From the NCBI RefSeq assembly GCF_019423705.1, contig NZ_JAHZAX010000001.1:127998-191997 (forward strand): a stretch of DNA of 64,000 nucleotides, in the 5' to 3' direction. The position numbers were made by a program, and so were the translations under genes. The DNA comes from Ruminococcus sp. GTDB lineage: Bacteria; Bacillota; Clostridia; Oscillospirales; Ruminococcaceae. Every line of letters begins with the position of its first letter. Position 1 is the stretch's first letter. Shown piece after piece: positions 58,101 through 64,000 of this stretch. Under the pieces are notes generated by a model that saw only the letters and a program-made list of their open reading frames with translations, had not been told where the DNA came from and ran no database searches.

Positions 58101-61100
58101 ACGAAAGTTTTATCCTCTGAGAAATCGGCTGTGGAAACTGTTATCTCAGCCTTTCTCGCCTTGCTGTAATATGTTGCAGAGCCGTTTGAAGCGCCGTTTT
58201 TGTTGTCATATTTTACGGCTATCTTAGGCTTTGCGCTGCCGATAATGATAGTGCAGTTTTTGTCCTCGCCTGCGGTGTTTTCTGAAAGCACATAGGTGTT
58301 CGTATTGCCGCAGTTGTCTGTTACATAAAGGGTCAAAGTGCCATAGAAAACTGTATCGTCCTTGAAAGGCAATGTGACTTCAACAGTGCTGCTACCGATC
58401 ACGCCGTCAAGGGAGATGACCTCGCTCTTATAACTTTTAGTTGTGCCTTCCTTGCCCTTGACAGGGGTGAACTCATAGTAATATTCTTTAAGTCCGCTGA
58501 CATTATCCATAAGAGCGATATAAAAGCTTATATTCTGTGAGGACATTATCTTGCCGTTATCGTCTGCGGGGATATTGTACGAATTGCGGAGATACTGGAC
58601 CTCAGGCTTTGTTTTATCAACATAGAATTCAACAGTCTTTTCAGCACTGTGATTGACTTCGTCCACCGCTATCATCTTGATAGTGTACTTGGTCTCTTCA
58701 TTGGCATTGACTGTGAAATTATAAACCGAGCCGTTCTTTTTGCAGATATAAGAGCTGTCTGTGTTGTCAAGAAGCTCCTTGACTGTGAAATGCTCATACT
58801 CTGTTTTCTCAGCGGTCTGCTTTGTGATATAGAGCACGGAATTTTCATAATTGAGAAAATCTTCCGTTACGTTAAATTCGACTTTGCTTTCTGCGCTGTA
58901 ATAATTGTCCTTTACATTGTCGCCTGTCAAATTCATATCGGAGATAACAGGGTTTGTGGCATCTACGGCAAAAAACTCATTGCCTTTGAAATTTGTGGTG
59001 ATCGTGTCAGAAATATTTCCTGCCTTATCGTACAAGACAATGTTTATCTTGCCTGCAAAATCCGCCTCGATCGTAATATCAACATACTTGCTGCCCGTCT
59101 GTTCATCGGTCTTGATATTCTGCTGGTCAAATTCAAAGGACTGTGAGGAATACTTATCGTCATAACCCTCAGCCTTTTCGCAATTGACCTGCGCTTTTGT
59201 TATACCGCTGACATTATCGGAGATATAAAGTCTTACCTTTCTCTCGCCCAAAACGAAAACTGTATCATAGAAGCTTGAGAAATAATCGTCGTCAGTTGCC
59301 ATTCTTTCAAATTGCGGAGCTGTGCCGTCAACACAGATATTGTTGACCTGATAAGTGAACCTGTCGCCCTTATCTACTTTATATGCGCCCGAAATGAGGA
59401 TATAATTGTAATTGCCCTGATCGGCTGTGAAGCTTACCTCGCCGTTTTTAACAGTCTTTCGCTCGACAGAGCTGTCCTTTACAAGAAGAACTTCGCACTC
59501 GTCCGCTATCGGAAATGAATTTTCGGTGTTGATCTTGAAAGTAAAGTCCTGTGTTTTAGACTTCGGGTTGAAAAACTCTCCGCCCTTTACTTCCTTGCCA
59601 TCAGCATAAAGCTTTATATCAGCATTTCGGTCGTTATACTCGACTGTGAAAGTCTTTTCAACGGCAGCATTTGAGCGATCCTTTGCAGAGATAGTAAGCT
59701 TATAAACGCCCACTTCATTGAAAATTATCTTTTTATCTGAACCTGACTTATATCCCGTAAGGTCGATATCCGTTGTTTTGCCATTAATAGTATAAAAAGC
59801 TTTCACCTCTGCAAGGTTGTCATCGGAGGCCTTGAAATAGAGGCAATTATCTCTTATTGCAACGGAAGCCTTATCTTCAATTGACTGGAGAGCGCCGTTT
59901 TGGTTGATATAAAGGCCAAGCTCAGGGGCAATGCTGTCCCACTCGATAGACTTTTTAAGGCTGCACTTTCTGCCTGACTGGTCTGTATAGGATACTTCTA
60001 TCTCGGTGTTTTTATAGCCATCGCTCTCCAACGGTATTCTGAAAGTATGTACATTGCTTTCACCGCTGATCTCACCGCTTATATCCTTAACCTGAACAGA
60101 CTGAACTGCTCCAGTATTTTTAACGCTCACGTCCAAATTATTATCAGAACTGAAGGCGTCTTTTCCATTCCATATATCCTTAACTGTGAAATAATAATAC
60201 TTGCATTCGGAATTCCTATAAAGCTTTTCACCATTCTTACTGTCAAGCTTTTCGAGGTCTGTTCCTGCGGTCATTTCCGGTGCGTTTAAGTCGATATTAA
60301 AATCTATCCTGTCCGTTGTGAGGACGTTATCACCCTCCTTGACTTTAAGATCAAGACTATATTTATCTTCCTTATCGAATGTCTTGCCGTAATAACTATC
60401 ACAATTTTCGCCGTTGATCTCAAGATCTGTGCCGTCAACAGGTGACAATGTCACGGCGCTGTGATACCAGTCACCATCGACCTTTTTGCCCTTGATATAA
60501 TAATATGTATCGGTGAATGTGAAAGTCTGCTTGCTCTCTACTTTTTTGCCGCCATCATCATATGCGTTCACCGTTACAGTTCCCACATAGCCATTTGGGT
60601 CGAGAGTGCACTCGCCGCTTGCCCTATCATAATTGAACTTAACATTTTTGTTATCAGTCCAAACCTTAAGGGTATTCTCGGCTTCCTTCGGATAATATGA
60701 AATATTAAAGTCTACCGACTTGTCCTTTGGATACCAACGATTAGAAGGGGCTTGGAACTTAATGTTACTAATGACTATCTTTTTGGTGATAGCCTTGACA
60801 GTCATATCTTTCGTGACGTTTTCGATCGTATAGCTGTAAACGCCGTTGTCAAAGTTCATATCTTCGGATTTTATCTCATCTTCGCCGATCTTAAAACCTG
60901 TGAAGCTGTAATACTGCGCAGGCTTGAATTTTATCAACGCATTCTTGCCATTAAAGACATTGATAGTATTATTGCCGCCGATAAATTCGCCGTTTTCACC
61001 ATCGAGTTTGATCTCAAAGCTCTTGGTTTTTTCGTCAAAAGATTTCGCCGTTATAAGCTGCACTGAATAGTCATCATCGGTCTTTGTCATTTTTATACCA

Positions 61101-61600
61101 ACAGCTCCCGAAAGCTTGACCTCTTCGCCTGTTTCACCATAGAAGCTTTCTTTCTGCTTAAATTTCAGCTTGTAAAAATAATCGTCGTCAACTTTTGTGC
61201 TCTTATCGATAAGCTTGTCCCATTCGTTTTCTTGGCTGAGTTTGAGATAAAATACCGAGCTGTTTCCCTCGTCCGCCTCGATATCGAACTTGACGTCGTT
61301 GCTTTCAAAGCCCACATAGTCGGAAAGCTCTGCCGCTGTCAAGACCTCACTATGCCCACTGTCCTTGAATATTGCCGAGCCGAAATCAAGCATTACCGAG
61401 TCGTCAGTAACGGTCACTTGACAAAGGCGTTCCTTTATACTGTCGTTATCCTTTACGTTCCCATCCGACTGGTCAGCACCAGCGAAAACGTCTGTTGTGC
61501 ACATTGAAAGCACAAGCACAGAGGCTGTCATAAAGGAAGTCACTCTTTTGCCGAGCTTAAATTGCTCTTTGTAAGCAATTTTCTTCTTTTTGCACTTCAT
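55151..61600 (-). CDS. Giant membrane-anchored Ig-like surface protein
   Basis: About 2149 residues. A signal peptide is visible (KRVTSFMTASVLVLSMCTTDVFAG, cleavage likely after VFA). The body consists of many repeated Ig-like or bacterial-Ig modules; successive units share TxxITxxxxNFDxDK and VxFDNNNA-type strands (for example around residues 1310 and 1590 and again near 1690). The C-terminus has one hydrophobic helix (LLIGSAAGLLAVIVLIVVLIV) with a KKRRF tail, so it stays in the membrane. No LPxTG is seen. The start at ATG 61600 (AGGAGAGG upstream) is preferred over a longer reading to 61648. It is the last gene of the kinase cluster. Adhesion or sensing is plausible; the ligand is unknown. 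Confidence 0.85.
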   Translation of the reverse strand: MKCKKKKIAYKEQFKLGKRVTSFMTASVLVLSMCTTDVFAGADQSDGNVKDNDSIKERLCQVTVTDDSVMLDFGSAIFKDSGHSEVLTAAELSDYVGFESNDVKFDIEADEGNSSVFYLKLSQENEWDKLIDKSTKVDDDYFYKLKFKQKESFYGETGEEVKLSGAVGIKMTKTDDDYSVQLITAKSFDEKTKSFEIKLDGENGEFIGGNNTINVFNGKNALIKFKPAQYYSFTGFKIGEDEIKSEDMNFDNGVYSYTIENVTKDMTVKAITKKIVISNIKFQAPSNRWYPKDKSVDFNISYYPKEAENTLKVWTDNKNVKFNYDRASGECTLDPNGYVGTVTVNAYDDGGKKVESKQTFTFTDTYYYIKGKKVDGDWYHSAVTLSPVDGTDLEINGENCDSYYGKTFDKEDKYSLDLKVKEGDNVLTTDRIDFNIDLNAPEMTAGTDLEKLDSKNGEKLYRNSECKYYYFTVKDIWNGKDAFSSDNNLDVSVKNTGAVQSVQVKDISGEISGESNVHTFRIPLESDGYKNTEIEVSYTDQSGRKCSLKKSIEWDSIAPELGLYINQNGALQSIEDKASVAIRDNCLYFKASDDNLAEVKAFYTINGKTTDIDLTGYKSGSDKKIIFNEVGVYKLTISAKDRSNAAVEKTFTVEYNDRNADIKLYADGKEVKGGEFFNPKSKTQDFTFKINTENSFPIADECEVLLVKDSSVERKTVKNGEVSFTADQGNYNYILISGAYKVDKGDRFTYQVNNICVDGTAPQFERMATDDDYFSSFYDTVFVLGERKVRLYISDNVSGITKAQVNCEKAEGYDDKYSSQSFEFDQQNIKTDEQTGSKYVDITIEADFAGKINIVLYDKAGNISDTITTNFKGNEFFAVDATNPVISDMNLTGDNVKDNYYSAESKVEFNVTEDFLNYENSVLYITKQTAEKTEYEHFTVKELLDNTDSSYICKKNGSVYNFTVNANEETKYTIKMIAVDEVNHSAEKTVEFYVDKTKPEVQYLRNSYNIPADDNGKIMSSQNISFYIALMDNVSGLKEYYYEFTPVKGKEGTTKSYKSEVISLDGVIGSSTVEVTLPFKDDTVFYGTLTLYVTDNCGNTNTYVLSENTAGEDKNCTIIIGSAKPKIAVKYDNKNGASNGSATYYSKARKAEITVSTADFSEDKTFVIVTKDGKKTIKTFKELGYTYKEQGGQSYYTAKYDFTADGVYTLSVTAEDEIGNIAENFSEFVIDKTAPTVKVQFDNNNARNAKYFGRDRTATITITERNFDADKVTFTGEGYSKSVKWKNSGDTHTAEIKFSDEKNYTFGVSCKDLAENSSKDITSGQKAVSDFVIDKTAPTGTISINGVSDWSGFFGGITFSRFSDKALEGSLSSADNLSGAESAQYIIAYDEKTIGELASETGWKNSSDITLDNNTQSVVYAKITDLAGNVSYINSNGIIVDTKSPSIAISGTDSSKIYNGSVPVNISVKEAIAENNVYSGLKTVSYRVRNGGRVTQSGTLYSFTAKDDTRKSDLSTSWTGSITVDSAQNNSNDITVEVTAYDNSGNYSTQNISLKIDTTAPTITVAYDNNNPDASYTDIYNGDRIAYITIRERNFDPDKVKISIQSSSTAPKISGWTTNENSADPDQTTHTAQVTFSADGDYTFDISCTDNASNAAKDADFGSSKSPKSFTIDKTRPAIDVTFDKKTAEKGFYSGSRLCTITVNEHNFDEKRMKITLTSTKDGKAVETPTLGKWKSSGDTHTAEISFTKDADYTVAVTGRDKAGNECAQQASYSFTIDNTEPTLAISGIEPNSANNGDKLSLSITAADINLSSAEVYLKYIAADQKGYKENTLKPTEKKKDGGETFTFDDLKDDGIYTLYCTVKDKSDNICKAADINGKDVKFDGEEVMTFSVNRNGSVFTFDENTADNNGKYLAASSRVVIYETNVDEVLPQDTTINVFRDNKNLDLDKSGYKREKVSKDGEWYQYKYTIERDVFADDGVYNIAVVSTDKAENISDSASKGAELSFAVDTTVPVCVVSDFESGKVYNTAKKDVKMSVTDNVALSEVSVKINGEDAYSWDTDKVTQMQKSAEPFTFSINANNGEELSVEVSYKDMAGNSSKQTFDNVRVTTSRWVLFYTNRPLLIGSAAGLLAVIVLIVVLIVRKKRRF

Positions 61601-61660
61601 ATACTTATTTTTCCTCTCCTTTTCTAAATTTCCTATCCTAAATTGCAAAAAATCACAATT

Positions 61661-62149
61661 TTAAATTGCATTTCCCTCACAAAGGGTTATATCCTCGCAG
61701 ACCACAAAGGCTATCTGTGTATTCTGCGTAATTTGCATATTCTGATTTAGCGGCTGCATATCCTGCGCTTGCGGCTGGGCAGCATTTGCGCTTACACCTA
61801 TGACAGTAGTTTCGCCATATGCAGCGCCGAGAACCGTGGTCTCTCCGACGGGCTGGAGCACGGTGGTCTGACTTTGGGACATATCATACGCCATAAGCTT
61901 GTCGGTCATATTTTTGTTATCAATGCTGACAGCTTTAAGACCGCCGCTGACTTTCGGAAGCTCTTTTGTTGTGGTGATGTTCTGCTTGTTTTTCAGCTTT
62001 TTGACTGCGTTTTTCTGCGCAAGACCCGAAAGCTCCGAAATGACTTTGCTTATCCTCAGCAGGAAAAACAACAGCACCGCCGTCACAAACAGCGCACCAG
62101 CCAGCACAAAGCTTATTACAGACAGCAGACTAAGATTTTCAACGCTCAT
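61661..62149 (-). CDS. Membrane protein with three TTV(L/I) motifs
   Basis: 162 residues. One N-terminal membrane helix (about 8-32), a helical basic stretch (about 40-60) and a disordered Gln-rich C-terminus. Three near-identical motifs, SQTTVLQ (95-99), ETTVLG (103-108) and ETTVIG (113-118), are spaced about 10 residues apart. pT-x-x-L/I-type sites are preferred by FHA domains and by PknB-like kinases. The gene overlaps the kinase by four bases (ATGA). I infer a substrate or scaffold of the kinase; not a recognised family. Confidence 0.7.
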   Translation of the reverse strand: MSVENLSLLSVISFVLAGALFVTAVLLFFLLRISKVISELSGLAQKNAVKKLKNKQNITTTKELPKVSGGLKAVSIDNKNMTDKLMAYDMSQSQTTVLQPVGETTVLGAAYGETTVIGVSANAAQPQAQDMQPLNQNMQITQNTQIAFVVCEDITLCEGNAI

Positions 62150-63903
62150 TCTTTATCCACCGCCTTTTCAGTTTCATCTGTTTTATTTGTATCATCTGAA
62201 TTGTCTAAATTATTATCAGCATAAGCCGTTGTTATCTTTGTTTTTGCGACCTCAACAGCTTTTTTTGTTTCAAGCTTCAATGACGTTAGCTTCTCAGAGC
62301 TTTCAGAGATATCATCAAGGCTTTGCTCTATTTGCTCAACGGCTGAAAGGATATCGTCTTTTTTCACGCCGTCAGAGGCGAACTTGTCGCCATACTGCTC
62401 AACGGAATTTAGTATCGCATTGTAAAGCTCAAGCTGGACAATTTCAGCTTCGTCACCCGACTTTATAAGTTTCAAAAGGGACTGATAATTCTTGAACAGC
62501 GTTTTGTACTCGCCAGAATCGTTTGCTTCCGTTCTGAGCTGGTCTATCTGCGCATAGAAATTGCCGATATCACGATAGATAAGCGCCATATTGTACTTGC
62601 TGAAAGTCTTGTCTGAATACTTTGCGGCGTTATCGAACCAGCTTCTTGCTGATCTCATTCGGATTATCTTGTTTGAGTCCTCGTCGCCGGAGCTGTTTTT
62701 GCCGTAGGAATAATAATACCAATAAAGCTTGCCTGTCTCAAAGCATATCTCGCCGTAGGTGGCAGTGGACTTTTTAAGCTCCTCCTCGTTCTTGTTTATG
62801 ATATTCACAAGAAGCTGCTCCTCGTCAACGGAATATTCCGAATCGGACTTCATCGCAGATATAAGCTCAAGATAGGCAGTTTTTTCCGCAGGCTTTATCT
62901 CAATGGCATTTTGACAGATATCCATTTTCTGTGTTATATCCGCAGTCTGCTTTTCTTCCTCCATAAGATGTGCATAGTTGTTATTGCGCTTTGAATTTGC
63001 CATATGGTCAAGGACAAGACCCGATGTCAAAAACGCCGCTGACAAGACTAAAGTCAGCGAAAAAGCGAACAATCTGCGCTTTTGCTTTTTTCTGTACATA
63101 TCGTCAAACTTGTCGTAATTTTCGATATCGTACAAAAGCTCCTCGCAGGACTGATATCGCTGGGCAGGGTCTTTTTCAACGCATTTTAGTATTATCTTTT
63201 CAAGTCCCGATGAAAGTTCGGGGCGTATCTCTCTGATAGGGCGCATTTCATATGGCGGCTCGCAGGGGCTTTGACCTGTGAGAAGATGAAAAAGCGTTGC
63301 ACCAAGTCCATAGATATCAGTTCTTGCATCGGTCTGACCCTGTCCGCCGAACTGTTCGGGTGCTGCATAGCCAACTGTTCCAAGGCAAACTGTATCTGAA
63401 ACGTTGCGCTCTTTAAATTCTCTTGCCGTACCAAAGTCGATAAGCATAACCTTTCCGTCAGGTCTGAGCATAATATTTTCTGGCTTTAGGTCACGGTATA
63501 TTATCGGCGGCTTTCTCGAATGGAGATAGATAAGCACGTCGCAAAGCTGTTTTGCCCATTCTATGACTTTATCCTGCCGCTGTGCGCCGTATTCCTCAAG
63601 TTCCTTTTCAAGCGATCTGCCTTCGACATAATCCATTACGATAAGAAAAGTGTTATCGTCCTCGATTATATCCACTATGCTTGGCAGATTTGGGTGGTCG
63701 AGCTTTTTGAGCAGATCAGTCTCAACGATAAGGCTTTGCTTTACCACCTGAAAGTCCTTTACGCCGTCCTTTCTGATCTCCTTTATAGCCCATTGCTTGT
63801 TGGCCTTTTCGTTCATCGCAAGATAAACGACGCTCATTCCGCCCTGACCTATTTTATTGAGTATTTTATATTTGCCGTCAATAACGGAACCGATCGTCAA
63901 CAT
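62146..63903 (-). CDS. Transmembrane Ser/Thr protein kinase (PknB-like)
   Basis: 585 residues. Kinase domain 1-265: glycine loop IGQGGMSVVYLA, Lys41 (WAIKEIRK), YRDLKPENIM (137-144), DFG (156-158), GTVGYAAPEQF and DIYGLGATLF. One membrane helix (about 278-299). The extracytoplasmic part (300-585) is helical with TPR-like character (IKPAEKTAYLELISAMKS, YNMALIYRDIG), so it lacks the PASTA repeats of PrkC/PknB. The C-terminal tail is charged. Upstream lies a PP2C-type phosphatase gene, the usual reversible partner. Confidence 0.93.
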   Translation of the reverse strand: MLTIGSVIDGKYKILNKIGQGGMSVVYLAMNEKANKQWAIKEIRKDGVKDFQVVKQSLIVETDLLKKLDHPNLPSIVDIIEDDNTFLIVMDYVEGRSLEKELEEYGAQRQDKVIEWAKQLCDVLIYLHSRKPPIIYRDLKPENIMLRPDGKVMLIDFGTAREFKERNVSDTVCLGTVGYAAPEQFGGQGQTDARTDIYGLGATLFHLLTGQSPCEPPYEMRPIREIRPELSSGLEKIILKCVEKDPAQRYQSCEELLYDIENYDKFDDMYRKKQKRRLFAFSLTLVLSAAFLTSGLVLDHMANSKRNNNYAHLMEEEKQTADITQKMDICQNAIEIKPAEKTAYLELISAMKSDSEYSVDEEQLLVNIINKNEEELKKSTATYGEICFETGKLYWYYYSYGKNSSGDEDSNKIIRMRSARSWFDNAAKYSDKTFSKYNMALIYRDIGNFYAQIDQLRTEANDSGEYKTLFKNYQSLLKLIKSGDEAEIVQLELYNAILNSVEQYGDKFASDGVKKDDILSAVEQIEQSLDDISESSEKLTSLKLETKKAVEVAKTKITTAYADNNLDNSDDTNKTDETEKAVDKE

Positions 63904-63961
63904 ATCTGCAAACTCCTAAACTTTCCAATTTATATGATTTTCAATTTTTGTATTAGTATTT

Positions 63962-64000
63962 TTATACCGTCACCTTTATAACAGCGGCGGTGATATTATC
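63962..64000 (-). CDS. PP2C-family Ser/Thr phosphatase, C-terminal end only
   Basis: Only 12 codons are in the window: DNITAAVIKVTV then stop. DNIT followed by a hydrophobic strand is the normal C-terminal motif XI of PP2C-type phosphatases. The gene runs off the window edge. It stands just upstream of the kinase gene, where such a phosphatase is expected, about 58 bases apart. Confidence 0.7.
   Translation of the reverse strand, partial: DNITAAVIKVTV

Noticed and set aside
1..64000. tRNA or rRNA genes
   Set aside because: No TTCGANTC arm with fitting acceptor stem or rRNA-like stretch was recognised when reading both strands; a tRNA search program could still find one I missed.

Overview
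The window looks like a chromosome segment of a Gram-positive, spore-forming Clostridia, most likely a Ruminococcus-like member of the Oscillospiraceae. The evidence is the sporulation/division cluster yabP-yabQ-divIC-yabR, spoVG, a Gram-positive LexA, an LTA-synthase-type protein, a reverse rubrerythrin typical of anaerobes, AGGAGG-type ribosome binding sites, and TTGACA-17-TATAAT promoters. Genus-level placement is inference. Two perfect copies of a parS-like palindrome, together with serS, spoVG, yabPQ-divIC-yabR, rsmI and a yabB-like methyltransferase (all close to oriC in Bacillus subtilis), suggest that the segment lies near the replication origin.

Layout. 1-8.8 kb, minus strand: YfhO-like membrane protein, hisC, a TatD-associated radical SAM protein, and a hydroxyacid dehydrogenase-proB-proA run. 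8.9-11.3 kb, plus strand: tatD (apparent AUA start), a family 2 glycosyltransferase and an SseB-like protein. 11.4-14.5 kb, minus strand: a lipoprotein-like protein, a DUF4321 protein, and yabR-like, divIC, yabQ and yabP. 14.6-16.6 kb, plus strand: hicAB and a CE2-like esterase. 16.7-30.1 kb, mostly minus strand: zinc-ribbon protein, lexA, murC, (spoVG on plus), lipid kinase, polA, tsaD, trmN6-like, rimI, a methyltransferase, rsmI, dusB and reverse rubrerythrin. 30.6-35.8 kb: arabinose cluster araD, araB and GH51 arabinofuranosidase, with a divergent AraC-type regulator. 35.9-38.0 kb: LTA-synthase-like protein. 38.2-39.8 kb: guaA with its own promoter.

39,828-53,328 is an integrative mobilizable element inserted in the 3' end of guaA. 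A 13-bp direct repeat marks both ends, and what appears to be the native guaA terminator now lies just beyond the right end. The left half carries XRE repressor, excisionase-like protein, tyrosine integrase, MobC-like protein, RepA-like ATPase, an iteron-like region, a MobV relaxase and a TnpV-like protein. The right half is AT-rich cargo that looks like a defence island: (i) a 910-residue DUF4062/TIR-like protein with helical repeats; (ii) an XRE regulator divergent from an EcoRI-family adenine methyltransferase and an overlapping DUF262-HNH nuclease; (iii) a DUF6414 protein translationally coupled to a ClpB-type AAA+ ATPase. Modules (i) and (iii) are the best candidates for undescribed systems.

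53.6-64 kb: serS, then a minus-strand signalling cluster. It consists of the tail of a PP2C-like phosphatase, a membrane Ser/Thr kinase, a small membrane protein with three TTV(L/I) motifs (candidate kinase substrate), and a 2149-residue membrane-anchored Ig-like surface protein.

Intergenic regions are rich in two dispersed palindromic repeat families: a GGGCGAAC-type hairpin ending in CCCCTACA, and an ATCGCC-N3-GGCGAT hairpin followed by ATTCCTC-type octamers. No tRNA, rRNA or CRISPR array was seen.
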